Shown here: one piece after another, positions 6,485 to 14,173 of the stretch
Layout of the letters: every line of letters begins with the position of its first letter
Numbering within the stretch: position 1 is the stretch's first letter
Assembly: GCA_025450555.1 (NCBI GenBank)
Contig: JANWHF010000090.1
Span: 1 to 17,186, forward strand
DNA from: Tepidisphaeraceae bacterium
GTDB lineage: Bacteria; Planctomycetota; Phycisphaerae; Tepidisphaerales; Tepidisphaeraceae
Length of the DNA stretch: 17,186 bases
Reading direction: 5' to 3'
Translations under genes and position numbers: made by a program
Notes under the pieces: generated by a model
Databases searched by the model: none
What the model was told of the DNA's origin: nothing
The model's input: the letters and a program-made list of their open reading frames with translations, nothing else

Positions 6485-7855
6485 ATGAAACTGCGAATCG
6501 GAGTTATCCTGCTGCTGCTTACCGCTGCGTCCGATCTGCAAGCGGCGCAGTCGCTGCTTCGGCTGAAACTGAGCGACAACCATCGCTTTCTGATGAAAGA
6601 AGACGGTTCGCCGTTCTTCTACCAGGGCGACACCGCCTGGGAACTCTTCCACCGTCTCAAACGCGAGGAGGCCGACATCTATCTTGCTGACCGTGCGCAA
6701 AAGAAATTCACGGTCCTTCAAGCGGTGATCCTCGCGGAGCTGGACGGCCTCCACACGCCCAACGCCTATGGCCAGTTGCCGCTGGTGGCAGATGACCCGA
6801 CCAAACCCAATGAAGAATATTTCCGTCACGTCGATTACATTGTCAGTAAAACCAATGAACTGGGGATGTACATCGGCATGCTCCCGACTTGGGGAAGCTG
6901 GTGGAACAAGCCCGCTGGCCAGGGTGGAATCTTCACTCCGCAAAATGCCGAAGTGTATGGCCGTTTTCTGGGTCAGCGCTACAAGGATTCCGGCATCATC
7001 TGGATCCTCGGCGGGGACCGGCCGATTCAGAATTCAACGCATCTGCAAATCCTTCGAGCCATGGCCAAGGGACTCAAGGAGGGCGACGGCGGCGCGCATC
7101 TAATCACCCTTCACCCGCCCGGCGGCCATTCGTCTGCGGAATGGCTTCACGACGAAAGCTGGCTCGACTTCAATATGCTCCAGACAGGACACGATATAAA
7201 CCGCGACACGTGGGATCGAATCGCCAGGGATTACGATCGCACTCCCATCAAACCCGTCACCGATGGCGAGCCGCTCTACGAGGATCATCCGATCGCGTTC
7301 AATCCGAAGAATGGTTTTTCCAAGGCATCCGACGTTCGCAAATACATCTACTGGGACCTTTTTGCCGGCTCTTTCGGGTACACGTACGGCTGTCATGACA
7401 TTTGGCAATTCTGGCAGCCGGGCCGCAAGCCGATCAGTTGGGCGAAGACGTCGTGGCGCGAGGCGCTGAAGCTTCCCGCTTCAGGGCAAGTCCAATACGC
7501 TCGCGCGCTGACCGAATCGCGTCCGTTCTTCACGCGCGTGCCCGATCAGTCGGTGATTGCTTCAGATCCCTGCACCGGCGCCGGCCATTTGCAGGCGACG
7601 CGCGACTCAAATGGGAGCTACGCATTCATCTACACGCCGCTGGGAAAGCCCTTCGAAGTGCATATGGAAAAGATCAGCGACCCCCAGGTCAAAGCATCCT
7701 GGTACGACCCGCGAACGGGAAAGTGGCAGGCGATTGGGCAGTTCGCCAATCAAGGTGAGCGCGAATTTACGCCACCGAGCAATGGAGAAGGTAACGACTG
7801 GGTTCTTGTCCTGGACGATGCAGGCAACGCGGATTCAAAACGAGTTGTCCCATGA
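6485..7855 (+). CDS. Secreted GH140-like glycosidase (DUF4038 family)
   Basis: The product is 456 residues. GGAGG lies immediately upstream of ATG 6485. Residues 1-20 form a signal peptide (MKLRIGVILLLLTAA, cleavage near LQA-A). The (beta/alpha)8-barrel domain of the DUF4038/GH140 type follows: FLMKEDGSPFFYQGDTAWELF near residue 35, PTWGSWW near 136, IIWILGGDRP near 171 and TDGEPLYED near 259. GH140 apiosidase uses an Asp and a Glu; D178 in GGDRP and E262 in DGEP are the likely counterparts. Residues about 355-450 form a C-terminal beta domain of the 'putative collagen-binding' type (VKASWYDPRTGKW...IGQF). The enzyme probably cleaves plant or algal polysaccharide side chains outside the cytoplasm. 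The exact linkage is unknown: characterised GH140 enzymes release apiose from rhamnogalacturonan II, but the family is broad. No transporter or other polysaccharide genes are adjacent. Confidence 0.88.
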   Translation: MKLRIGVILLLLTAASDLQAAQSLLRLKLSDNHRFLMKEDGSPFFYQGDTAWELFHRLKREEADIYLADRAQKKFTVLQAVILAELDGLHTPNAYGQLPLVADDPTKPNEEYFRHVDYIVSKTNELGMYIGMLPTWGSWWNKPAGQGGIFTPQNAEVYGRFLGQRYKDSGIIWILGGDRPIQNSTHLQILRAMAKGLKEGDGGAHLITLHPPGGHSSAEWLHDESWLDFNMLQTGHDINRDTWDRIARDYDRTPIKPVTDGEPLYEDHPIAFNPKNGFSKASDVRKYIYWDLFAGSFGYTYGCHDIWQFWQPGRKPISWAKTSWREALKLPASGQVQYARALTESRPFFTRVPDQSVIASDPCTGAGHLQATRDSNGSYAFIYTPLGKPFEVHMEKISDPQVKASWYDPRTGKWQAIGQFANQGEREFTPPSNGEGNDWVLVLDDAGNADSKRVVP

Positions 7856-7935
7856 GAATTAAGAAAACGTACTGCTCGTCCTGACGGATCGTCTTTGACG
7901 CGCACTGCAAGCAGATGCGGCTAAACGGCAGAGGA

Positions 7936-7950
7936 CGCCGCGCAGCGGCG
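7936..7950 (+). terminator. GC hairpin after GH140-like gene
   Basis: CGCCGC-GCA-GCGGCG is a perfect 6-base-pair stem with a three-base loop, 80 bases past the glycosidase stop. It may weaken read-through into the sppA leader, but no T-tract follows. Confidence 0.3.
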
Positions 7951-7956
7951 ACGGTG

Positions 7957-7987
7957 GGGAGTAAAGTCAATCGCACTTCGTACTCCC
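7957..7987 (+). promoter_or_regulatory. Stem-loop in the sppA upstream region
   Basis: GGGAGTA (7957-7963) pairs with TACTCCC (7981-7987), and inside it AAGT (7964-7967) pairs with ACTT (7975-7978), leaving a two-base CG bulge and a seven-base loop. The eleven paired bases lie 86 bases upstream of the sppA start. It could be a leader-RNA element or the end of the preceding transcript; no U-tract follows. A TTGACC hexamer near 8033 is a possible -35 box for sppA without a clear -10. Confidence 0.35.
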
Positions 7988-8072
7988 GATGGTTCCCCAT
8001 GCTTTGCCCTTTTCCATCCACCGCCTTACTATTGACCGTTTCTGGGTCTTTCCAGTTCGCACAGGAGATGCA

Positions 8073-10004
8073 ATGAAATTCCTGGTTGCCGTGGCGTTGT
8101 TGATGGTGACGGGTTTGGTTTGGGCTGACGATAAGTCGAATTCTAATCCGCCAGCGGATAATCCGGCTTCTTCGAAGCAGACGCCTCCGGAAAAACCGAT
8201 CTCCAATAACACCGACAAGGCCAGGAAGGACGACAAACTTCCCACGCCCGGCGAGCTGATCAAGAAGCTCAAAGAGGCGCAGCAGGAAGAGAACAGCAAG
8301 CCGAAGATCGCTTACTTCGATCTGTCGCGTCCCGTGCTGGAAAAGCCGCTGGATTTTTCGCTGTTTGGCGGCGATGCCGAATCACTCACGCTTCGCTCAT
8401 TGATCGATCGGCTCCATCAGGCACGCGATGACAAGGAGATCAAAGGCGTCCTGATCACCTTCGGCGCCGAGAGCAGCCTGAATTTTTCCCAAGCCCAGGA
8501 AATCCGCAAGGCGATGATCGAGCTGAAGAAGCAGGGCAAGCAGACCTTCGTCTATGCCGACAGCTATGACACCGACGCTTACACCGTCGCCAGCGCCGCT
8601 TCCAAAGTATGCCTTCTCGAGGGCGGCGAGATCATGATCCCAGGCGTCGGGCTGGAAACGACCTTCTATAAAGGCCTGTTCGATAAGCTGGGCGTCCAAG
8701 CCGATTACGTGCAGATCGGGAAATACAAAGGCGCGGATGAGGAATATGTCCGCACCAACCCCAGCGACGAGCTCAAAGGCGAACTGATCCGCCTGACGCA
8801 GGGGCTGTACGACGAAATCGTGCAGGGCATCGCGGACAATCGGCATCTCGACCCGGCGAAGGTCAAGCAGCTCATCGATCAGTCGATCGTTACCGCGGAT
8901 GAAGCCAAAAAAGACGGGCTTGTGGATGAGCTGACCGACGAAGACGGCCTGCGGAAGCTGATGGGCAAGTCCGTCGGCGGGCAGGTGAATCTATTGACCG
9001 ATTACGGCCGCCCGCCGCGCGAAGCGGTGGATTTGTCGAATCCCATGGGGCTTTTTTCGCTGCTGATGAAAAAGCCGCAACCGGAATCGGACAAGCCGGA
9101 AATCGCCTTGATTTATGCACAGGGTGTGATCGTTGACGGAAGCGGCGGCGGTGGATTGCTCAGCGACGAAGGCGTTGGCTCAGAGACGATTCGCAAAGTC
9201 TTCCGCGAAGCGACACGCGATGACAATGTGAAGGCGATCGTCCTCCGCATCGATTCGCCCGGCGGAAGCGCGCTGGCCAGCGAAGTGATGTGGCAGGCGG
9301 TTCGTCACGCAGCCGACAAGAAGCCGGTCATCATCAGCGTCGGTAGCATGGCTGCCAGCGGCGGATATTACCTGGCCTCGGCCGGCGACCGGATCTTCGC
9401 CGACCAGTCGGCCATCGTCGGTTCGATTGGCGTGGTGGGGGGCAAGTTTGTCTTCAAAGGGCTCTACGACAAGCTGGGCATCAATACGCAGCCCTTCACC
9501 GCGGGCGAAAACGCCGGGCTTTTCAGCTCCAGCGAGCCGTTCACCGATCATCAGCGCGAAATGGTGACCCACTGGATGACGCAGACCTATCACCAGTTCA
9601 CCCAGCGCGTGATGACCACCCGAACCGGCAAGATCAAAGACATCGACAAGGTCGCCCAGGGTCGAATCTTCGTCGCGCCGCAGGCCAAAGAGCTTGGGCT
9701 GGTCGATGAGATTGGCGGGCTGGATGAAACCATCGCGTATGCCGCCAAGCGGGCGACGCTCGAGCCGGGGCAGTATGACATTCGCGTGCTGCCGGCTCCC
9801 AAGACGTTGGCCGATTTGCTGATGGGCAACGGCGCCGATGCGGCTTTCCCATTTAAGCCGCGGGTGCAGTTCCAGGCGGGCAACCTGATGTCCGCGGTTC
9901 TTCCGCAATTGAGCCCGACGGTCCGCCGGCAGATCGAAATGCTGCAACTGTTCCAGCGCCGGCCTGTGGCACTGGTGTCGCCCTACATCGTTACGGTAAA
10001 GTAG
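8073..10004 (+). CDS. sppA: Signal peptide peptidase SppA, long (67K) form
   Basis: The product is 643 residues. ATG 8073 is chosen over an in-frame upstream start because AGGAG lies six bases before it and it opens a signal sequence (MKFLVAVALLMVTGLVWA-DD). A charged linker (about 20-75) leads to two tandem S49 peptidase domains, as in E. coli SppA. In the N-terminal domain, K219 in IGKYKGADEEY corresponds to the catalytic Lys. In the C-terminal domain, S429 in MAASGGYYLASAGD is the nucleophile, and RIDSPGGSALASE and VGSIGV are the usual flanking motifs. The Ser/Lys dyad is thus complete. The enzyme sits in the cytoplasmic membrane facing outward and degrades remnant signal peptides. It appears to be transcribed alone. 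The low-complexity N-terminal linker (DKSNSNPPADNPASSKQTPP) is unusual but not disabling. Confidence 0.93.
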   Translation: MKFLVAVALLMVTGLVWADDKSNSNPPADNPASSKQTPPEKPISNNTDKARKDDKLPTPGELIKKLKEAQQEENSKPKIAYFDLSRPVLEKPLDFSLFGGDAESLTLRSLIDRLHQARDDKEIKGVLITFGAESSLNFSQAQEIRKAMIELKKQGKQTFVYADSYDTDAYTVASAASKVCLLEGGEIMIPGVGLETTFYKGLFDKLGVQADYVQIGKYKGADEEYVRTNPSDELKGELIRLTQGLYDEIVQGIADNRHLDPAKVKQLIDQSIVTADEAKKDGLVDELTDEDGLRKLMGKSVGGQVNLLTDYGRPPREAVDLSNPMGLFSLLMKKPQPESDKPEIALIYAQGVIVDGSGGGGLLSDEGVGSETIRKVFREATRDDNVKAIVLRIDSPGGSALASEVMWQAVRHAADKKPVIISVGSMAASGGYYLASAGDRIFADQSAIVGSIGVVGGKFVFKGLYDKLGINTQPFTAGENAGLFSSSEPFTDHQREMVTHWMTQTYHQFTQRVMTTRTGKIKDIDKVAQGRIFVAPQAKELGLVDEIGGLDETIAYAAKRATLEPGQYDIRVLPAPKTLADLLMGNGADAAFPFKPRVQFQAGNLMSAVLPQLSPTVRRQIEMLQLFQRRPVALVSPYIVTVK

Positions 10005-10131
10005 CCGCGGGAACCACAACCGAACCGCGAGGGTCTATCGAGCGACCTGGAATCTAGCGATTACTCATTGCATTGGCCCCCATGCGCCAGGCAATGGATC
10101 ATCGCATCAGGTGCCGACCGAATGGATTTTC

Positions 10132-10665
10132 ATGTTCGGCATTGGGAAGAAAGACGAATCGGGCGGCCCCAAAGTCAATCCGCGATTCTGCACCGACAAA
10201 TTCAACGGCAAATATCCGCACGTGGGCCTGTATGATTGCCGCGAGCGCAGGGTCTGGGTCTGCAAGCCGCTGTCGGGCCAGGCGATTCGCACGTCGCATG
10301 CGCGGCTGATCACCGGCGCCGAAAACGCCGTTTCCACCGTCTGGAAAGACCGGTTTCTCTGCTATTGGTTCTACACGCCTCGCACCGGTGAGGGGTACGT
10401 GTTGGGATATCCAATCGATTGGGAAGAGGCGCATCTGATCGTGCGCATCGATCCACAATGGGATTACGACCGCCAGCGATTAATACCGCCGGAACTGGAA
10501 GACCAGATCAATTCCAACCTCGAACGCCAGCATCGCCATGGCGAGGCCATCTTCAATTTCTTCCGCGATTGCAAACTCAAATATCCGCTCAGCCTTCATC
10601 TCGTCGGCCAGCGCGCGACCGATTCGCTGTTCTACCTCAAACGCATTGAAGCCCACGAACTTTAG
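10132..10665 (+). CDS. Unrecognised cytoplasmic protein
   Basis: The product is about 177 residues from ATG 10132 (MFGIGKKDESGG); an in-frame GTG at 10111 would add seven residues, and neither start has a clear ribosome binding site. I do not recognise a family. There is no signal peptide and no membrane segment. Five Cys residues (PRFCTDKF, LYDCRERRVWVCKPLSG, RFLCYWFY, FRDCKLKY) are spread out rather than arranged as an obvious metal site. The middle is rich in Trp and Tyr (KDRFLCYWFYTPRTGEGYV, YPIDWEEAHLIVRIDPQWDY). The C-terminal third is charged and probably helical (LEDQINSNLERQHRHGEAIF). Base composition and codon use look like the neighbours. It follows sppA by 127 bases, so co-transcription is possible but not shown. 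Probably a lineage-specific protein. Confidence 0.7.
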   Translation: MFGIGKKDESGGPKVNPRFCTDKFNGKYPHVGLYDCRERRVWVCKPLSGQAIRTSHARLITGAENAVSTVWKDRFLCYWFYTPRTGEGYVLGYPIDWEEAHLIVRIDPQWDYDRQRLIPPELEDQINSNLERQHRHGEAIFNFFRDCKLKYPLSLHLVGQRATDSLFYLKRIEAHEL

Positions 10666-10670
10666 GCCGA

Positions 10671-10697
10671 GCCTGCTGGCCCAGAGAAAGAGCAGGC
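10671..10697 (+). terminator. Hairpin after the unrecognised CDS
   Basis: GCCTGCT (10671-10677) and AGCAGGC (10691-10697) form a perfect seven-base-pair stem with a 13-base loop, beginning five bases after the stop codon. The position suits a terminator, but a T-tract is missing. Confidence 0.4.
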
Positions 10698-10768
10698 GAG
10701 CTCAACAAGCGTCACGCAATTCATTAGCGTTTCCTGCATTCCATTGTCTAGCAAAAAATTGTTTTCCC

Positions 10769-10786
10769 ATTTGCCGATCGGCAAAT
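10769..10786. promoter_or_regulatory. 18-base perfect palindrome, possible operator
   Basis: ATTTGCCGATCGGCAAAT is a perfect palindrome 78 bases upstream of the surface-protein start. It contains TTGCCG (10771-10776), a possible -35 box, 16 bases before TACTTT (10793-10798), a possible -10 box. A dimeric regulator bound there would cover the -35. The palindrome is too symmetric for a loop, so a DNA-binding site is likelier than an RNA hairpin. Confidence 0.45.
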
Positions 10787-10863
10787 CGGGGCTACTTTGA
10801 TCGGTGTTCCCGCATGAACGGGAGGAGCGATTCCACGTAAGTCCATTTAGGAAAGGCACGCCT

Positions 10864-12930
10864 ATGCAATTGCGTAATCACCGCAATCCGGCTCGCGGCA
10901 TCCGCAAACCAATCCTCACGCATCTCCGCGGGAATGTCTTAATCGACCAACTCGAAAGTCGGGTGCTGCTCAGCACCGGCGGCAGCCCCGACCCCGGCTT
11001 TGGGCAGGGCGGATATCTCAAAGGATACCAGGTGCTGGCAGTCCAACAGGATGGCTCGCTCATCGCGCGGGCGGATACGCCATCGGGGCATGCGCTCGTG
11101 CAGCTTCATCCCGATGGCTCCTTCGAAGCCAACTACACCGGCCCCACGCCAACGCCGCCGCCGACGAATGTGCAGGCGGATGGGAAATATCTGGTCATCA
11201 ACGGCGCCAGTTGGGTCAGTGGCAACACGCTGACTCGCCATAACCCCGACGGCTCCGTCGATACCTCCTTCGGAAACAACGGCAGCGTCAGCGATTTCAC
11301 CAGCGGCACCGGATATCCCGCCGGGGCTTTCAATCCTGAGAACGTAACGGTCGTGGGAAACCACATCCTCGTCGGCGGACCTCTCAACCTCGGAGGCGAA
11401 CAGCAGCCCTGGGTCATGGCGCTCGTACAGCTTAACCCCGACGGCTCGATCGACCATTCTTTTGGCAGCAGCGGCATCGCCAAAGGATCCGATCAAGTCA
11501 CCAACGATGTGAAAACCTATCAGATGCTCGTAAGTCCGAACGGCAACTATTTCGAGAGCGGCGAAGTGTTCGGATTTCCCTCCATCACCGAATTTACGCC
11601 CGGTGGCGGGTTAGTCAGCTTCGTAGAACTGCAAAACAGCGGCGAAGACCGTGTCTATGGTCTCGGATTCTCTCGCAAAAACGTCTACTTGCTGGCCGAT
11701 TGGACCTCTTCGACCGAAGGTCTCGCCGCGTACGATTTGAACCTCAAGCCAGACACGGGTTTTGGAAACAGCGGACTGGTCGTGGTGATTCCGCCCGATC
11801 ATTCGCCAAGCGAGCCGCTCGATGGAGTCAACGTCGGTCCGATGATCGTCGATCCCGCCGGCAGGATTTTTGTTTCCGGCAGCTTTGATTACCTGGATGG
11901 CTCGGGCGGCGACTATGCGATCGCGTATCTGCCCGACTGGGGCGCCAACACTTCCGTCTCCGGCTTCATCTACAACGATGCCAATGGCAACGGAAGAAGG
12001 GACACCGGTGAAACGCCGCTGCGCTACTGGCAGGCGTTTGTCGATCTGAATGGCAATGGCCTTTTCGACAAATATGAGCCCACCGCGTACGCCGACTACA
12101 ACGGCTACTACAAAATCCATGCGCTCGATCCGGGCAGCTACAAAGTCTACGAGGTGCAACCGGCCGGCTGGACGCGCACGCAGCCGTCGCCTCTGCCGTA
12201 CTATTCGTTCACGGTCGCTTCCGGCGCGGTCGCGACGGGAAACGACTTTGGCAATCGCCAGGGTACCAGCCAACCCGGCTCCATCTCCGGCACCTTCTTC
12301 TACGACGGAAATCACAATGGCGTCTGGGATGCCGGTGAAGCGCCTTCACCCTCGTGGGGCGTCTACATCGATGCCAACAACGACGGGAGATTCGACTCAG
12401 GCGATACCGAGATCATCGCCAACGCTCATGGCCAATACACATTTGCGAATCTCGCCCCCGGCACCTATGTCATCCGCGGCACCACCGCCTCGGGCTGGAC
12501 GCAAACCTTCCCCGCCAATGGCGGCGCGGAGGTCGTCACCGTCGGCTCCGGCCAGAACGTCACCGGCGTCAACTTCGGCGAATATCACGGTATCGTCAGC
12601 TCCAGAGCCAACGGCTCCATCTCCGGTACTTTCTTCTACGATGGCAATGCAAATGGTGTATGGGACGCCGGCGAAGCGCCTTCGCCTTCATGGGGTGTCT
12701 ACATCGATGCCAATGATGATGGCATCTATGACAGCGGCGACAAAGAGATCATCGCCAACGCCCATGGCCAATACACCTTCAGCAACCTCTCGGCCGGCAC
12801 CTATGTGATTCGCGCCACAACCGCTTCAGGGTGGAAGCAAACCTATCCCGCCAATGGCGGGGCAGAGGTCATCACTCTTGCTTCCGGTCAGAATTTCACT
12901 GGGGCCAATTTCGGGAAGGTCAGGATGTAG
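10864..12930 (+). CDS. Surface protein with Delta-60-like repeats and SdrD B-like domains
   Basis: The product is 688 residues from ATG 10864; an in-frame GTG at 10804 would add 20 residues, but AAAGG lies nine bases before the ATG. Residues 30-37 read LESRVLLS, the motif recurring near the N-terminus of planctomycete secreted proteins; no classical hydrophobic signal is visible. Residues about 39-340 carry degenerate Delta-60-like repeats (HNPDGSVDTSFGNNG, LNPDGSIDHSFGSSG, DTGFGNSG), which suggest a beta-propeller. Three SdrD B-like beta-sandwich domains follow, at about 360-470, 472-583 and 584-688. Each opens with GxxxxDxNxNGxxDxGE and continues VDLNGNG or DANNDG, likely calcium-binding loops, and ends in YxxxxxxPGxY. 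The last two domains are near-duplicates. The protein ends directly after the third domain with no dockerin, sortase or other anchor motif. A role in adhesion or envelope structure is inferred. Confidence 0.85.
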   Translation: MQLRNHRNPARGIRKPILTHLRGNVLIDQLESRVLLSTGGSPDPGFGQGGYLKGYQVLAVQQDGSLIARADTPSGHALVQLHPDGSFEANYTGPTPTPPPTNVQADGKYLVINGASWVSGNTLTRHNPDGSVDTSFGNNGSVSDFTSGTGYPAGAFNPENVTVVGNHILVGGPLNLGGEQQPWVMALVQLNPDGSIDHSFGSSGIAKGSDQVTNDVKTYQMLVSPNGNYFESGEVFGFPSITEFTPGGGLVSFVELQNSGEDRVYGLGFSRKNVYLLADWTSSTEGLAAYDLNLKPDTGFGNSGLVVVIPPDHSPSEPLDGVNVGPMIVDPAGRIFVSGSFDYLDGSGGDYAIAYLPDWGANTSVSGFIYNDANGNGRRDTGETPLRYWQAFVDLNGNGLFDKYEPTAYADYNGYYKIHALDPGSYKVYEVQPAGWTRTQPSPLPYYSFTVASGAVATGNDFGNRQGTSQPGSISGTFFYDGNHNGVWDAGEAPSPSWGVYIDANNDGRFDSGDTEIIANAHGQYTFANLAPGTYVIRGTTASGWTQTFPANGGAEVVTVGSGQNVTGVNFGEYHGIVSSRANGSISGTFFYDGNANGVWDAGEAPSPSWGVYIDANDDGIYDSGDKEIIANAHGQYTFSNLSAGTYVIRATTASGWKQTYPANGGAEVITLASGQNFTGANFGKVRM
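12277..12930 (+). repeat. Tandem domain duplication inside the surface-protein gene
   Basis: Two copies with a 336-base (112-codon) period start at 12277 and 12613, both encoding GSISGTFFYDGN. I count about 16 differences in the first 101 aligned residues, many conservative, while the DNA also differs at many synonymous sites. That points to an older duplication held by selection rather than a recent copy or assembly artefact. The second copy ends at the stop codon. Confidence 0.85.
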
Positions 12931-12965
12931 AGTGGCCTCACATCATCTTCGCGCATTCTTCCATC

Positions 12966-13090
12966 CCCACCTCCGGTACGCCGGCGGAGGGCTAGGGTGG
13001 GGGCGTCTGCCCGCTCGCGCCGAACCATCCGCCGGCGTGTCAATTGCGAACCCCCAGCCCAGCCCTCCCCCCGATTACCGGGGGCGGGAG
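12966..13090. repeat. GC-rich inverted-repeat island
   Basis: This 249-base gene gap between the surface protein and hemB holds nested inverted repeats. GGAGGGCTAGGGTGGGGGCG (12986-13005) is roughly complementary to CGAACCCCCAGCCCAGCCCTCC (13047-13068). Smaller hairpins lie at each end (CTCCGG-tacg-CCGGCGGAG at 12971-12989; CCCCC...GGGGG near 13067-13086). This composition resembles the dispersed palindromic repeats found in intergenic regions of many GC-rich bacteria. It may also end surface-protein transcription. No coding region is supported here. Confidence 0.55.
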
Positions 13091-13164
13091 ATCAAAGTCT
13101 TAGCCCATCATCCGCGTGAGCGGCGCAGCGCGTCAGGCGACGTGTGTGCGCTCCTAACTCGCTC

Positions 13165-13170
13165 TATAAT
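13165..13170 (+). promoter_or_regulatory. hemB -10 box, implying a leaderless mRNA
   Basis: A consensus TATAAT lies only nine bases before the hemB ATG at 13180. Transcription would begin about 13177, leaving a leader of zero to three bases. The bases between, CCTCCATCT, contain no Shine-Dalgarno sequence. No good -35 box is seen at the expected place (around 13142-13147). Confidence 0.5.
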
Positions 13171-13179
13171 CCTCCATCT

Positions 13180-14166
13180 ATGAATCTGCCGATCCGACCG
13201 CGGCGATTGCGATTGCAGCCGCAGCTTCGAACGATGCTCCAGGGCGTGAGTTTGCGCCGAGCCGACATCATCGTGCCGATCTTCGTGCGCGAGGGCAGCG
13301 GGCAGCGAAACGAAGTGCCTTCGATGCCCGGCATCTTTCAAATGTCGGTGGACGTGGCGCTGGATTGGCTCCAACGCCGCGCGGATGAAGGGTTCGGAGC
13401 TTATCTCGTCTTTGGCGTCATCGATTCAAAAAAGAAGGACGCCCAGGCATCCGCGGCTCTCGATCCGCAGAATGTGGTTTGCCAACTGCTCCAGTCGGCC
13501 GACCGCGCGAAGCTGCCCATGGCAGGCATCACGGATTTGTGTTTCTGCGAATACACCAGTCATGGCCATTGCGGGCCACTTTCAGCCGACGGCTCGACCG
13601 TCGCCAACGATCAGACGGTCGAATTGCTCGTGCGCCAGGCGGTGAATCACGCGCGGGCCGGGGCAGCGGTGATCGCGCCCAGCGGCATGATGGACGGCAC
13701 GATCGGTCAATTGCGTTCGGGCCTGGACGCGGCAGGTTTCCCTGACGTCGCGCTGCTCGCTTACTCGGTCAAATATGCCAGTGCTTTCTATGGTCCTTTC
13801 CGCGATGCGGCCGATTCCGCGCCCGCCTTTGGCGATCGACGTAGCTACCAAATGGACCCCGCCCGTGGAGTGACCGAAGCCCTGCTCGAAGCGCAGCTCG
13901 ACATCGAACAAGGCGCCGACATGGTGATGGTCAAACCCGCGGCGGCATATCTGGACATCATCTCCGCGCTGCGGCCGAAGGTGAATGTGCCGCTGGTCGC
14001 CTATCAGGTCAGCGGCGAATACGCCATGATCGAAGCCGCCGCCCGCAATGGCTGGCTCGATCGCGATCGAACGGTCGTCGAGTCGCTGGTTGCAATCAAG
14101 CGCGCGGGGGCGGATCTGATCATCAGCTATTACGCAGAGCTTCTCGCGAAATTGATCGAGCGATAA
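13180..14166 (+). CDS. hemB: Porphobilinogen synthase (delta-aminolevulinic acid dehydratase)
   Basis: The product is 328 residues, the usual length. ATG 13180 is preferred over an upstream in-frame start at 13144 because the protein family begins near RPRRLR...LQPQLR and a TATAAT lies between the two. HemB condenses two 5-aminolevulinate molecules to porphobilinogen in cytoplasmic haem synthesis. The active-site lysines are K198 in YSVKYASAFYGPF and K252 in MVMVKPAAAYLD. The zinc-site cysteines C121, C123 and C131 are all present in DLCFCEYTSHGHCG, so this is a zinc-type enzyme rather than the Mg-only form. The early TLRRADIIVPIFVREG-type stretch (SLRRADIIVPIFVREG) is also conserved. No other haem genes are in the window. 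The start appears leaderless. Confidence 0.96.
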   Translation: MNLPIRPRRLRLQPQLRTMLQGVSLRRADIIVPIFVREGSGQRNEVPSMPGIFQMSVDVALDWLQRRADEGFGAYLVFGVIDSKKKDAQASAALDPQNVVCQLLQSADRAKLPMAGITDLCFCEYTSHGHCGPLSADGSTVANDQTVELLVRQAVNHARAGAAVIAPSGMMDGTIGQLRSGLDAAGFPDVALLAYSVKYASAFYGPFRDAADSAPAFGDRRSYQMDPARGVTEALLEAQLDIEQGADMVMVKPAAAYLDIISALRPKVNVPLVAYQVSGEYAMIEAAARNGWLDRDRTVVESLVAIKRAGADLIISYYAELLAKLIER

Positions 14167-14173
14167 TTGCCCC

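Noticed and set aside
7989..8072. N-terminal extension of SppA by 28 codons
   Set aside because: It would place residues ahead of a clear signal peptide; ATG 8073 has AGGAG at proper distance.
9180..10019. 279-residue minus-strand frame opposite sppA
   Set aside because: It lies opposite the catalytic half of SppA, whose motifs are intact; its His/Arg-rich sequence is typical of an antisense shadow.
11611..12315. 234-residue minus-strand frame
   Set aside because: Shadow of the surface-protein gene with no recognisable motif.
12854..13183. 109-residue plus-strand frame running into hemB
   Set aside because: It crosses the repeat island and the hemB -10 box and starts inside the surface-protein gene in another frame; no domain seen.
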